This document shows, in pieces, positions 43,949 through 53,205 of a stretch of DNA of 64,000 nucleotides. The translations under genes and the position numbers were made by a program. The notes below the pieces were generated by a model, which ran no database searches, was not told the DNA's origin, and saw only the letters and a list, made by a program, of their open reading frames with translations. How positions within the stretch are numbered: position 1 is the stretch's first letter; each line of letters opens with the position of its first letter. Source of the DNA: Rhodoferax sp. (GTDB lineage Bacteria; Pseudomonadota; Gammaproteobacteria; Burkholderiales; Burkholderiaceae_C); the NCBI GenBank assembly GCA_024235935.1, contig JACKLL010000017.1:6820-70819 (forward strand), in the 5' to 3' direction.

Positions 43949-45643
43949 ATGGCCACCAAGACCGTCGCGCTCAACAGCCGCAGCAAGAACATCACCGAAG
44001 GCAAGTCACGCGCCCCCAACCGCTCCATGTACTACGCCATGGGCTACGAAGAAGGTGACTTCAGCAAGCCGATGATCGGCGTGGCCAACGGCCACAGCAC
44101 CATCACGCCATGCAACAGCGGCCTGCAGAAGCTGGCCGACGCGGCCATTGCCGGCATCGAGGAAGCCGGCGGCAACGCGCAGGTCTTCGGCACGCCGACC
44201 ATCTCGGACGGCATGGCCATGGGCACCGAAGGCATGAAATATTCGCTGGTCAGCCGTGAGGTGATCTCCGACTGCGTCGAGACCTGCGTCCAGGGCCAGT
44301 GGATGGATGGCGTGGTCGTGATCGGCGGCTGCGACAAGAACATGCCCGGCGGCATGATGGGCATGCTGCGCGCCAACGTGCCGGCCATCTACGTCTATGG
44401 CGGCACCATCCTGCCAGGCCACTTCAAGGGCCAGGATCTGAACATCGTCAGCGTGTTCGAGGCCGTGGGCCAGAACGCCGCCGGCCGCATGTCGGACGCA
44501 GACCTGCTGGAGATCGAGCGCCGTGCGATTCCCGGCACCGGCTCCTGCGGGGGCATGTACACCGCCAATACCATGTCGTCGGCCTTCGAGGCGCTGGGCA
44601 TGTCCCTGCCCTACTCGTCAACCATGGCCAACCCGCACGACGAGAAGATGAACTCGGCCAAGGAGTCCGCCAAGGTACTGGTCAAGGCCATCGGCCTGGG
44701 CCTCAAGCCGCGCGACATCGTCACCCGCAAATCGCTGGAGAACGCCATCGCCGTGGTCATGGCCACCGGCGGCTCCACCAACGCCGTGCTGCACTTCCTG
44801 GCCATCGCCCATGCGGCCGAGGTCGAATGGTCGATCGAGGACTTCGAACGCATCCGCCAGCGTACCCCGGTGCTGTGCGACCTCAAGCCCAGCGGCAAAT
44901 ACCTGGCGGTCGATCTGCACAAGGCCGGCGGCATTCCGCAGGTCATGAAGACACTGCTGGCGGCCGGGCTGCTGCACGGCGACTGCATGACCATCACCGG
45001 CCAGACCATCGCCGAGGTGCTCAAGGACATTCCCGACGTGCCACGTGCCGACCAGGACGTGATCCGCCCGATTTCCAACCCGATGTATGCCCAGGGCCAC
45101 CTGGCCATCCTCAAGGGCAATCTGTCGCCCGAAGGCTGCGTGGCCAAGATCACCGGGCTCAAGAAGCCGGTGATGACCGGCCCGGCCCGCGTGTTCGACG
45201 ACGAGCAGTCGGCGCTGGCCGCCATCCTGGCCGGCAAGATCGTGGCCGGCGACGTGATGGTGCTGCGCTACCTCGGCCCCAAGGGCGGACCGGGCATGCC
45301 GGAGATGCTGGCCCCGACCGGTGCGCTGGTCGGCCAGGGCCTGGGTGAGTCGGTCGGCCTGATCACCGACGGGCGTTTCTCGGGTGGCACCTGGGGCATG
45401 GTCGTCGGCCACGTCGCGCCCGAGGCCGCCGCTGGCGGCACCATTGCGCTGATCGAGGAAGGTGACTCCATCACCATCGATGCGCACCAGTTGCTGCTTC
45501 AGCTCAATGTCGACGATGCGGAAATCGCCCGCCGTCGGGCTGCCTGGAAGGCCCCGGCGCCGCGCTATCTCCGTGGCGTGCAGGCGAAGTTTGCGTTCAA
45601 CGCGGCATCGGCCAGCAAGGGCGCAGTCCTCGACAACTACTGA
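43949..45643 (+). CDS. ilvD: Dihydroxy-acid dehydratase
   Basis: A 564-residue iron-sulfur dehydratase of valine, isoleucine and pantothenate synthesis (dihydroxyisovalerate to ketoisovalerate). The three cluster cysteines are Cys55 (STITPCN), Cys128 (GGCDKNMPG) and Cys200 (GTGSCGGMYTANTM). The C-terminal active-site Ser/Gly block reads TDGRFSGGTWG. The start at 43949 follows a CCAAGAGA purine tract, and the N-terminus MATKTVALNSRSKNITEG is typical. The divergent LysR gene may control it. Confidence 0.96.
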   Translation: MATKTVALNSRSKNITEGKSRAPNRSMYYAMGYEEGDFSKPMIGVANGHSTITPCNSGLQKLADAAIAGIEEAGGNAQVFGTPTISDGMAMGTEGMKYSLVSREVISDCVETCVQGQWMDGVVVIGGCDKNMPGGMMGMLRANVPAIYVYGGTILPGHFKGQDLNIVSVFEAVGQNAAGRMSDADLLEIERRAIPGTGSCGGMYTANTMSSAFEALGMSLPYSSTMANPHDEKMNSAKESAKVLVKAIGLGLKPRDIVTRKSLENAIAVVMATGGSTNAVLHFLAIAHAAEVEWSIEDFERIRQRTPVLCDLKPSGKYLAVDLHKAGGIPQVMKTLLAAGLLHGDCMTITGQTIAEVLKDIPDVPRADQDVIRPISNPMYAQGHLAILKGNLSPEGCVAKITGLKKPVMTGPARVFDDEQSALAAILAGKIVAGDVMVLRYLGPKGGPGMPEMLAPTGALVGQGLGESVGLITDGRFSGGTWGMVVGHVAPEAAAGGTIALIEEGDSITIDAHQLLLQLNVDDAEIARRRAAWKAPAPRYLRGVQAKFAFNAASASKGAVLDNY

Positions 45644-45730
45644 TCATCTGCGCTGCGGTCGTCTGCGCCGGCATTGCGCCGGTGCGGCGCCGCTACTGGC
45701 AAACTGGTCGGCACTGACGCCTTGCGGCGC

Positions 45731-45973
45731 TCAGCGCTTCTTGCGGAAGTTGGTGCCGATGGCTTCCTTGTTGCGATCGATTCGCTCCTGCTTGCGCAGG
45801 TTCTCGCGCTCCATTGCCTTGCGCTTGGTATAGCCACTGGCGTCGGCCCAGTACCACCAGACGACTGCCAGACCAAACGGCGCGAGCACGGTCCACCAGC
45901 TCCAGGCTGCCACCGGGCCAAGCTCAAGGTATTTCATGGCCAGCAAGACAATCCCCAAACCCAGTAAATACAT
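45731..45973 (-). CDS. Small Trp-rich membrane protein (TIGR04438-like)
   Basis: An 80-residue protein. Two hydrophobic segments carry W-S-W-W and W-W-Y-W-A-D (Trp clusters near 23-26 and 41-44), followed by the basic tail SGYTKRKAMERENLRKQERI. This pattern defines a Burkholderiales family named small Trp-rich protein, whose function is unknown. The ATG at 45973 begins M-Y-L-L as in relatives; an upstream GTG-type extension to 46009 is less likely. It converges on ilvD and is divergent from the cytochrome c gene. Confidence 0.85.
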   Translation of the reverse strand: MYLLGLGIVLLAMKYLELGPVAAWSWWTVLAPFGLAVVWWYWADASGYTKRKAMERENLRKQERIDRNKEAIGTNFRKKR

Positions 45974-46072
45974 CACGCGCTCCCAGAAATTCGACACATT
46001 TGCTGACAAGGGCCGTCTCGGGTGTTCACTACAATCGGCCGGAACAACTGTAACCCAACCGAGAGGATGTCA

Positions 46073-46387
46073 ATGACGAAAGCACGCTGGGCAATTCTGG
46101 TCATGGCGCTGGCGACCACGGTCGCTGCACCGGCCTTTGCCGACGAGGCTCTGGCGACCAGCAAGAACTGCATGAGCTGCCACAAGGTGGACAAGAAGCT
46201 GGTGGGACCGAGTTACAAGGAAGTGGCCGCGAAGTACGCCGGCCAGGCAGGGGCCGTCGACAAACTGGCCGCCAAGATCATGAAGGGCGGCGCCGGCGTG
46301 TTCGGCGCGGTACCGATGCCGGCCAACACACAGGTCAACGAAGCCGAAGCCAAGACATTGGCGGCCTGGGTTCTGAGCCTCAAGTAA
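46073..46387 (+). CDS. Periplasmic class I cytochrome c (c551/c552-like)
   Basis: A 104-residue precursor. The signal peptide is about 1-23 (cut after AFA). The heme site is CMSCH (33-37), GPSYKEVAAKY follows, and the Met ligand is Met82 in AVPMPAN. The size and motifs match soluble cytochrome c8/c551-type electron carriers that feed terminal oxidases such as cbb3. GAGAGG (46061-46066) favours the ATG at 46073; 46067 is too close to it. A strong intrinsic terminator follows. Confidence 0.93.
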   Translation: MTKARWAILVMALATTVAAPAFADEALATSKNCMSCHKVDKKLVGPSYKEVAAKYAGQAGAVDKLAAKIMKGGAGVFGAVPMPANTQVNEAEAKTLAAWVLSLK

Positions 46388-46427
46388 ATCGCCACGGGTG
46401 TCGCCGATCCGGCACCCGCGCCATCCG

Positions 46428-46460
46428 AGCCCGCCGGCACCGCCTGCGGGCTTTTTTTTA
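46428..46460 (+). terminator. Intrinsic terminator after the cytochrome c gene
   Basis: AGCCCGC (46428-46434) pairs with GCGGGCT (46446-46452) and runs directly into eight T residues (46452-46459). It is the only classic stem plus T-tract terminator I find in the window. Confidence 0.92.
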
Positions 46461-46537
46461 TTCGGCCAGGCCGACATTCGGTTGAACCTGTTGCCAGGCC
46501 TGCGCTCCCACCCGGGGTCCGTCCGACTGGAGTTGCC

Positions 46538-47140
46538 GTGAAACCTATCGATCAGAAATCCTTACGCCGCACCGCCTTTTTGGCCACCGTGTTGCTGTCG
46601 ATGTTCGGCCTGTGGCCCGCATTGGCAGGGTCTGAAGAGGTCGATCCGCAGGAGAAGAAGGCCTGGGCGGCCCTGCGCTCAGGCGGCATCGTGCTGCTGC
46701 GCCATGCCAACGCCCCCGGCTTCGGCGACCCGCCCGAATTCATGCTCGGAGACTGCCGCACCCAGCGCAACCTCGATGCGGCCGGCCGGGCGCAGGCGCA
46801 AGGCATAGGCGCGCGGTTTCGCCAGCAAGGCGTGCGCCCTGGCAAGGTGCTGGCCTCGCAATGGTGCCGCACGCTGGATACCGCAGAAGCGGCCTTTCCG
46901 GGTCAGGTCGAGCCGGAACCGGTCTTCAATTCCTTTTTCCAGGACCGCTCCGAAGCACCTGCACAGACGGCCATGGCCCGCGCCCTGTTGCTTGCGTGGC
47001 GCGGCCCCTCGGCACTGGTGGTGGTCACCCACCAGGTCAACATCACGGCACTGAGCGACATCGTGCCGGCATCGGGCGAAGGCATCGTGCTGCAGCGGGA
47101 CGGCCCGCAACTGCGCGTGGTCGGCCGCATCCGCCCCTAG
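46538..47140 (+). CDS. Exported histidine phosphatase-family protein
   Basis: A 200-residue protein with an N-terminal signal peptide or anchor (about 11-30, ending PALAG). The catalytic motif is LLRHANAPG (Arg55, His56). Arg111 and the second His165 (VVTHQVN) complete the phosphate pocket of the branch 1/2 histidine phosphatases. It is shorter than phytases and closest to the SixA/PhoE-like small group, but exported. The substrate is unknown. It has no operon partner; the cytochrome terminator lies upstream and a structured repeat downstream. Confidence 0.82.
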   Translation: MKPIDQKSLRRTAFLATVLLSMFGLWPALAGSEEVDPQEKKAWAALRSGGIVLLRHANAPGFGDPPEFMLGDCRTQRNLDAAGRAQAQGIGARFRQQGVRPGKVLASQWCRTLDTAEAAFPGQVEPEPVFNSFFQDRSEAPAQTAMARALLLAWRGPSALVVVTHQVNITALSDIVPASGEGIVLQRDGPQLRVVGRIRP

Positions 47141-47342
47141 GGCAAAACTCGCCCCCTGCCTGTACGGTCGCACTGCGTGTCGACCGTCCGAGTCGTGGCG
47201 CTGCCAGAGGCAGGCGCCCCTTCGGCCCGTCAAGCCTGCGCAGGCAGGCTTGGAGCCGCGGGCCTCAGCCCCACTGGGGGGCGCCCCTACGGCCTGGCAG
47301 AACCAGTTCCGTGGGGGACCGGTACCGCGCCGGGCGATGTGG
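47141..47342. repeat. Structured intergenic element with three nested or serial hairpins (47164-47300)
   Basis: No gene here. ACGGTCG (47164-47170) pairs with CGACCGT (47181-47187). CAAGCCTGC (47231-47239) pairs perfectly with GCAGGCTTG (47244-47252) around GCAG. CTGCCAG (47201-47207) pairs with CTGGCAG (47294-47300), enclosing the middle hairpin. GGCGCCCCT-x-CGGCC occurs twice in direct orientation (47213-47227 and 47280-47294). It lies between two converging genes, and may be a REP-like repeat or a compact bidirectional terminator. Confidence 0.6.
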
Positions 47343-49327
47343 CTACAGCTTTTCGGCCAGCTGTTCCAGGATGGCCGGGTTCTCCAGCGTGGAGGTGTCC
47401 TGCGTGATCGCCTCGCCCTTGGCTATGCGCAGCAGCAGGCGCCGCATGATCTTGCCGCTGCGGGTCTTGGGCAGGTTGTCGCCGAAACGGATGTCCTTGG
47501 GCTTGGCGATGGGGCCGATCTCCTTGGCACGCAGTTGCGCAGTTCGTTGGCGATCTGCTTGGCCTCTTCGCCGACCGGGCGGCTGCGCTTGAGCACGACG
47601 AAGGCGCAGATCGCCTCGCCGGTGACGTCGTCCGGACGCCCCACCACGGCAGCCTCGGCCACCAGGTCGGTCTTGGCGACCAGCGCCGACTCGATCTCCA
47701 TCGTGCCCATGCGGTGGCCGGACACGTTGAGCACATCGTCGATGCGCCCGGTGATGCGGAAATAGCCGCGGTCTTCGCTGCGCACCGCACCGTCGCCGGC
47801 CAGATAGGTCTTGCCGCCCATCTCGGGTGGGAAATAGCTGGCCTTGAAGCGCTCCGGATCGTTCCAAATGGTGCGGATCATCGACGGCCAGGGCCGCTTG
47901 ACCACCAGAATGCCGCCGGTGCCATTGGGCAGGTCCTTGCCGGTCTCGTCGACGATGGCGGCCATGATGCCCGGGAGCGGCAGCGTGCAGCTGCCTGGTA
48001 CCAGCGGCGTGGCACCCGGCAGCGGCGTGATCATGTGGCCGCCGGTTTCGGTCTGCCAGAAGGTGTCGACGATCGGGCAGCGCTCGCCGCCGACATTGCG
48101 GTAATACCACATCCAGGCTTCGGGATTGATCGGCTCGCCGACCGATCCCAGGATACGCAGGCTGGACAGATCGGAACGCGCCGGATGCACTTTCTCGTCG
48201 GCTTCGGCCGACTTGATCAGCGAGCGGATCGCGGTGGGCGCGGTATAGAAGATCGAACACTTGTGGCGCTCGATCATCTGCCAGAAACGCCCGGCATTGG
48301 GCCATGTCGGGACGCCTTCGAAAATGATCTGCGTCGCGCCAGCGGCCAGCGGGCCGTAGGCGACGTAGGTATGGCCGGTGATCCAGCCGATATCGGCCGT
48401 GCACCAGAAGACGTCCTCAGGCTTGAGGTCGAAGGTCCAGTCCATCGTCAGCTTGGCCCACAGCAGATAGCCGCCGGTGGCGTGCTGCACGCCCTTGGGC
48501 TTGCCGGTGGAGCCGGAGGTAAAGAGGATGAACAGTGGATGCTCCGCCGGCACGGGGACGGCTGCGCACTGCTCAGACTGGCCCTTGAGCGCCTCGGCAA
48601 ACGTGATATCGCGCCCGGCGACCATGTTGCAGGCGGTCTTGGTGCGCTCGTACACAAAGATGGTCTTGATCGACTCGCAGCCGCCCATGGCCAGGCCGTC
48701 GTCGACGATGGCCTTGAGTGGCAGCTCCTTGCCGCCGCGCATCTGGTAGTTGGCGGTGACCACGGCCACGGCGCCGGCATCGATGATGCGCTCCTGCAGT
48801 GCCTTGGCGGAGAAGCCGCCGAACACCACGCTGTGGGTGGCGCCAATGCGCGCGCACGCCTGCATGGCGATCACGCCTTCGAGCGTCATCGGCATGTAGA
48901 TCAGGACCCGGTCACCCTTGCTGATGCCCTTGGCCTTGAGAGCGTTGGCGAACTGGCTGACGCGGGCCAGCAGTTCCTTGTAGGTGGTCTTGGTGACCTG
49001 CCCGTCGTCGGACTCGGTGATCACGGCCACCTTGTTCTCAACCGGCGTCCCCATGTGCTTGTCCAGGCAATTGGCACTGGCGTTGAGCTCGCCGTCGGCG
49101 AACCACTTGTAGAACGGCGCCTGGGACTCGTCCAGCGTCTGCGTGAACGGCTTGTTCCATGTCAGGTTCGCACGCGCCAGGCGGGCCCAGAAGCCTTCGT
49201 AGTCGCGCTCTGCCTCGGCGCACAAGGCCTGGTAGCCCGCCATGCCGGAAATGCGGGCGGCCTTGACGGTTTCGGCAGAGGGTTCGAATACCCGGTTTTC
49301 AACCAGAACGGACTGTATGGAACTCAT
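47343..49327 (-). pseudogene. acsA: Acetyl-CoA synthetase with an apparent -1 frameshift near 47528
   Basis: Converts acetate, ATP and CoA to acetyl-CoA. The first 600 codons read as a normal Acs: TSGSTGKPKGVQHATGG ATP loop, VDTFWQTETGGH motif, and hinge and C-terminal-domain start. After codon 600 (GTG at 47530-47528) one base is missing compared with the expected N-W-V-A-K-E-I-G-P-I. The frame then runs out of register to a stop at 47423. The proper end, including PKTRSGKIMRR with the catalytic, acetylation-controlled Lys, is intact in the next frame to 47343. Joined, the length would be about 661 residues, normal for Acs. Either a recent inactivation or a sequencing error. Confidence 0.85.
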
Positions 49328-49501
49328 CGCGTGATCTCCTGTTGTGGATGGCTTATTGACTATCGACTTGCCGACTGTGGCGCATGGCTCTTACAAGGCA
49401 CTGACGCGCCGCAAGCGGGCCGGCAAAAGCCCTGCCCTGCCCTGGCCAGTCGGCCCGTCAACCTACAATGCGACGGTCTACTTTAACCCTTCAGCGCCCG
49501 C

Positions 49502-50110
49502 ATGAGTCAACCCTCCAAACAGCCGCCTCCTGGCATTGCCCCGCTGTCCAAACTGATTTTCGCCAGCCGCTGGCTGCAGCTTCCGCTGTACCTGGGCCTG
49601 ATCGCGGCGCAGGCCGTCTATGTGTTCCAGTTCTGGGTCGAACTGGTCCATTTGCTGGAAGCGGCATTCGGCAACCAGACCGCCTTGCAGGCCCTGGTCA
49701 CCAGTACCGGATACAAGGCCGAATTCGAGATCACGTCACTGAACGAGACGGTGCTGATGCTGGTGGTGCTGGCACTGATCGACGTCGTGATGATCTCCAA
49801 CCTGCTGATCATGGTGATCGTCGGCGGCTACGAGACCTTTGTCAGCCGCATGAACCTGCAGATGCACCCGGATCAGCCGGAATGGCTCAGCCATGTGAAT
49901 GCGTCGGTGCTCAAGGTCAAGCTGGCGACTGCCATCATCGGCATCTCGTCTATCCATCTGCTCAAGACCTTCATCAACGCCGCCAATTACGACGTCAAGG
50001 TGCTGATGTGGCAGACCATCATCCACATCGTGTTCCTGCTGTCGGCCATGGCCATTGCCTACACCGACCGCCTGATGTCCCACGGCAAGTCGTCCGGCGG
50101 CGGACACTGA
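49502..50110 (+). CDS. YqhA/UPF0114 (TIGR00645) family membrane protein
   Basis: A 202-residue inner-membrane protein with helices near 29-52, 80-105, 135-155 and 168-190. The family blocks are FASRWLQLPLYLGL near the start, ALIDVVMISNLLIMVIVGGYE in the middle (quoted in part as VVMISNLLIMVI) and TDRLMSHG at the end. Function is unknown. It is divergent from acsA, and a TACAAT -10-like hexamer at 49464 lies 38 bases before the ATG. Confidence 0.9.
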   Translation: MSQPSKQPPPGIAPLSKLIFASRWLQLPLYLGLIAAQAVYVFQFWVELVHLLEAAFGNQTALQALVTSTGYKAEFEITSLNETVLMLVVLALIDVVMISNLLIMVIVGGYETFVSRMNLQMHPDQPEWLSHVNASVLKVKLATAIIGISSIHLLKTFINAANYDVKVLMWQTIIHIVFLLSAMAIAYTDRLMSHGKSSGGGH

Positions 50111-50113
50111 ATA

Positions 50114-50139
50114 CGCCCTGTGCCCGTGCAGGCAGGGCG
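50114..50139. terminator. Hairpin between convergent yqhA-like gene and mrpG
   Basis: CGCCCTG (50114-50120) pairs with CAGGGCG (50133-50139), with an inner TGC/GCA pair in the loop. It fills the 36-base gap between two stops. There is no T-tract. Confidence 0.5.
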
Positions 50140-50146
50140 CGCGGTG

Positions 50147-50491
50147 TCAAACCCGGGTGCCGGCCTCCTCGCCGGGCTGCGCGTGTGACGGCAACTGCAG
50201 ATGCAGTGCCGCCATGGCCATCAGATTGGCCGAGACCGGCGCCGTGACGAACAGGAACAGCGTGATCAGCAACTCGTGGATCGCCGGCATGCCATGGGCC
50301 CAGCCCAGCACCATGCTGGCCAGCAGCACGCCGCCAACACCCAGCGTGGTCGCCTTGGTCGGCGCATGCAGCCGCATGTAGAAGTCGGGCAGGCGCACCA
50401 GGCCGATGGCGCCGATCAACGCGAAGCTGCCGCCGACCACCAGCAGCAGCGCCGCCAGCCACTCCATCATCAGGGGAATCGGGGTGTCCAT
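50147..50491 (-). CDS. mrpG: Mrp-type Na+/H+ antiporter subunit G
   Basis: A 114-residue protein with three membrane helices. The diagnostic G-x-x-x-L-x-R-L-P-D-F-Y-x-R-L-H-A-P-T-K block lies near 28-47. MrpG is a small subunit required for assembly and activity of the Mrp complex. ATG 50491 is used; a GTG one codon earlier is possible. It is the last gene of the mrp operon, eight bases after mrpF. Confidence 0.92.
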   Translation of the reverse strand: MDTPIPLMMEWLAALLLVVGGSFALIGAIGLVRLPDFYMRLHAPTKATTLGVGGVLLASMVLGWAHGMPAIHELLITLFLFVTAPVSANLMAMAALHLQLPSHAQPGEEAGTRV

Positions 50492-50499
50492 CACGCCTC

Positions 50500-50772
50500 C
50501 TATTCGATCACGTCACCGCGCGTCACATAGCGCGACAAGGCCACCGTACCGACAAATCCCAGCATCGCCACGATCAGCGCCGCCTCGAACAGGATGGCTG
50601 TGTGCCAGCGCACGCCCAGCAGGATGACCAGTGCCACGACGTTGACATACATGGTGTCGAGCGCCAGGATGCGGTCGGGCATGTGCGGCCCGCGCAGCAG
50701 ACGCCAGCCACACAGGCCCATGGCCAGCGCGATGGCCAGCGTTGCATAGTCGAGTGCCCACGACAGGATCAT
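50500..50772 (-). CDS. mrpF: Mrp-type Na+/H+ antiporter subunit F
   Basis: A 90-residue protein with three helices and the conserved R-G-P-x-x-P-D-R-I-L-A-L-D segment (27-39), whose acidic residues lie in the ion path. The start overlaps the mrpE stop by four bases. Confidence 0.92.
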   Translation of the reverse strand: MILSWALDYATLAIALAMGLCGWRLLRGPHMPDRILALDTMYVNVVALVILLGVRWHTAILFEAALIVAMLGFVGTVALSRYVTRGDVIE

Positions 50773-51260
50773 CCCAGTATCTCCTTGAGCGGCGCTTCAT
50801 AGCGCTGCTTGATCTGCGCCGCCATGCCCGGCACATCGTCACAGTCCAGTGCATGGACCAGGATCATCCGGCGCTCCTCGTCGACGACGCAAGAGACCGT
50901 TCCCGGCGTCGTCGTGATGATGGTGGCCAGCAATGTGATGGCGGTCGGATGCCGGATGTCGAGTGGAATCGGCACCCAGGCTGGCTGGGGATTGGATGTC
51001 GGCGACAGCACGATGCGCGCCACCACGATGTTGGACACCACGATATCCCACAGCACGATGAAGCACAGGCGCATGGCGGCGCTCCAGCTGCGCACCTGCA
51101 GCCGCTCGCCGAGGAATCCATCGACCAGTTTCGGCAGGCCCCAGCCCAGCACCGCAGCCGTGATCAGCTGCGGCACGGCCAGGCTCTGCTGCAGCATCAG
51201 CCAGCCCAGGGCCAGCACCGCCGACAGCACCGGATGCGGCAGGAATCCACGTCGCTTCAT
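50769..51260 (-). CDS. mrpE: Mrp-type Na+/H+ antiporter subunit E
   Basis: A 163-residue protein. Two N-terminal helices are followed by the soluble domain with the ATIITTTPGTVSC and HALDCDD blocks characteristic of MrpE. Both ends overlap neighbours by four bases. MrpE is needed for complex assembly. Confidence 0.92.
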   Translation of the reverse strand: MKRRGFLPHPVLSAVLALGWLMLQQSLAVPQLITAAVLGWGLPKLVDGFLGERLQVRSWSAAMRLCFIVLWDIVVSNIVVARIVLSPTSNPQPAWVPIPLDIRHPTAITLLATIITTTPGTVSCVVDEERRMILVHALDCDDVPGMAAQIKQRYEAPLKEILG

Positions 51261-52855
51261 CGGCTGCCCCCACTTTGTCCGGTATACGGCCGGGCCGTGC
51301 GTGCATCCAGCCCCCCCTGCTCACCCAGCACCGCATCGGCATACGCCTTGCGATCGCGCAGTTGCTCGGCCGCAGCTTCGCTGTAGCGCTGCAGCGGGCC
51401 CGCAAACACGCTCATCGCCACGCTGGCCGCCAGCAGAAACCCGGTGGCCGTCACCAGTGGCGCGCTGGCGCCCGATGCGCCCGAGGGCATGTCGCTGCGC
51501 ACATGCCAGAACAAGGTGCTGCCGGCGCGGGCCAGGCCCAGCAAGGACAGGAAACCGGCCAGCAGCACGACCGTCCAGACCATGGTCGCATGCGCATGAC
51601 CGCCGGACGCCTGCAGCAGCATCAGCTTGCCGATGAAGCCGGGCAAGGGCGGCAAGCCTACGCTGGAGGCGGCCGCCAGCAGCAGCATCAGACCCAGCAT
51701 GGTGGGCTGCGCCACTGGCGAGGCCGGTTCGATGCGGCTGCCGACCTCGCCGCGCTGCGCAGCCACCAGTTCGACCAGCAGGAACAGGCCGGCCACGGTC
51801 AGCGTGCTGTGGGCCAGGTAATACAGTGCCGCAGACCAGGCCTGCGCCCCGAACAGACCGATCGCCATCAGAATGGTCCCCACTGACGCAACCGTCAGCC
51901 AGGCCACCAGCCGCGGCAAGGTTTGCGCCGCCAGCACGCCCAGCACACCGATGGCACTGGTCAGCACCGCCAGCGGCAACAGCAGCGGTTCGACCAGCAT
52001 CGCCGACGCGCCGGCATCTGCGCCGAAGATCACGCCATGCACACGCCAGATCGCGTAGACACCAACCTTGGTCATGATCGCGAACAAGGCCGCCACCGGT
52101 GCCGACGCCGCGGCATAGGTGGCCGGCAACCAGACCGACAGGGGCGCCAGCGCCGCCTTGAAGCCGAACACCACCAGCAGCAGCAAGGCCGCGACCTGCA
52201 GCACCACGGCGTCCGGGCCGGTGACCAGCGGCACGCGCACGGCCAGGTCGGCCATGTTCAGCGTGCCGGTCAAGGCATACAGCAGCGCCAGTCCGATCAG
52301 GAACAGCGCCGAGGCACTCAGGTTCAGCACCACGTAGTGGACGCCGACGCGAAGCCGCTCGCGGCCCAGGCCGTGCAGCATCAGCACGTAGCTGGCGATC
52401 AGCAGCACCTCGAAGAACACGAACAGGTTGAACAGGTCGCCGGTGACGAAGGCTCCGTTGAGCCCCATCAGCTGGAACTGGAACAGGGCGTAGAAGTAGC
52501 GGCCATGCCCGGCCCAGCCACCGCTGGCGTACAGCAATACCGGCAGCGCGACCAGCGAGGTCAGCAGCACCATCACGGCCGACAGGCGGTCCACGACCAG
52601 CACGATGCCGAACGGCGCCGGCCACTCGCCCATGCGGTAGACCATCAGCATGCCGTCACCGGCCTGCAGGAACAGCTGGATCGCGATGATCAGGCCCAGC
52701 AGCGCCGAGCCGATCGCCACCCGGCCGGACAGCGTCTGGCGGCGCAGGTTGTGTTCCCCGCCCCCGTGGTCGCCGATCAGCAACAGCAGCACCGCCGTGG
52801 CCGCCGGCAGCAGCACCGGCAGCACCGGCAACTGGTCGATCAAGGACATGCTCAC
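51257..52855 (-). CDS. mrpD: Mrp-type Na+/H+ antiporter subunit D
   Basis: A 532-residue, 14-helix subunit homologous to complex I antiporter subunits (NuoL/M/N). The proton-path Glu lies in the VFFEVLLIASYVL helix, and Lys residues lie in FGFKAALAPLSVWLPATYAAA and ATYAAASAPVAALFAIMTKVG-type segments. GTG at 52855 overlaps the mrpC stop (GTGA). An ATG two codons later is an alternative. Confidence 0.93.
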   Translation of the reverse strand: MSMSLIDQLPVLPVLLPAATAVLLLLIGDHGGGEHNLRRQTLSGRVAIGSALLGLIIAIQLFLQAGDGMLMVYRMGEWPAPFGIVLVVDRLSAVMVLLTSLVALPVLLYASGGWAGHGRYFYALFQFQLMGLNGAFVTGDLFNLFVFFEVLLIASYVLMLHGLGRERLRVGVHYVVLNLSASALFLIGLALLYALTGTLNMADLAVRVPLVTGPDAVVLQVAALLLLVVFGFKAALAPLSVWLPATYAAASAPVAALFAIMTKVGVYAIWRVHGVIFGADAGASAMLVEPLLLPLAVLTSAIGVLGVLAAQTLPRLVAWLTVASVGTILMAIGLFGAQAWSAALYYLAHSTLTVAGLFLLVELVAAQRGEVGSRIEPASPVAQPTMLGLMLLLAAASSVGLPPLPGFIGKLMLLQASGGHAHATMVWTVVLLAGFLSLLGLARAGSTLFWHVRSDMPSGASGASAPLVTATGFLLAASVAMSVFAGPLQRYSEAAAEQLRDRKAYADAVLGEQGGLDARTARPYTGQSGGSR

Positions 52856-53205
52856 GTGCCGCCCTCCTGCGGGTCCGGTCGGCCATCGACATGGTCGGTG
52901 CCGGATTCATGGCGACTGCGCAAGGCCAGCTCGATCACGAAACCGGTGGTCGCGAACCCGATCACGATGGCCGTGAGTACGAGGGCCTGCGGCAGCGGGT
53001 CGGCGATCTGCGGGCCATTGCCGACGATCGGTTGCGCGTTGCTCCACAGGCGGCCCATGGCGAAGATGAAGACGTTGACGGCATAGCCGAGCACCGTCAG
53101 CCCCAGCACGACCGGGAAGGTGCGCCCACGCAGCATCAGCCAGATGCCGCAGACGGTGACCCAGCCAATGCCGGTGGCGACCAGAAATTCCATGCTCGGC
53201 ATCAT
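52852..53205 (-). CDS. mrpC: Mrp-type Na+/H+ antiporter subunit C
   Basis: A 117-residue NuoK-like subunit with three helices. GLTVLGYAVNVFIFAMG and DPLPQALVLTAIVIGFA blocks are typical. It overlaps its neighbours by four bases at both ends. Confidence 0.93.
   Translation of the reverse strand: MMPSMEFLVATGIGWVTVCGIWLMLRGRTFPVVLGLTVLGYAVNVFIFAMGRLWSNAQPIVGNGPQIADPLPQALVLTAIVIGFATTGFVIELALRSRHESGTDHVDGRPDPQEGGT

Noticed and set aside
47714..49486. A 590-codon plus-strand frame over acsA
   Set aside because: Complement of the Acs coding frame; no start signal or domain.
51923..53086. Long Gln/His/Arg-rich plus-strand frame over mrpD and mrpC
   Set aside because: Antisense shadow of two well-recognised Mrp subunits.
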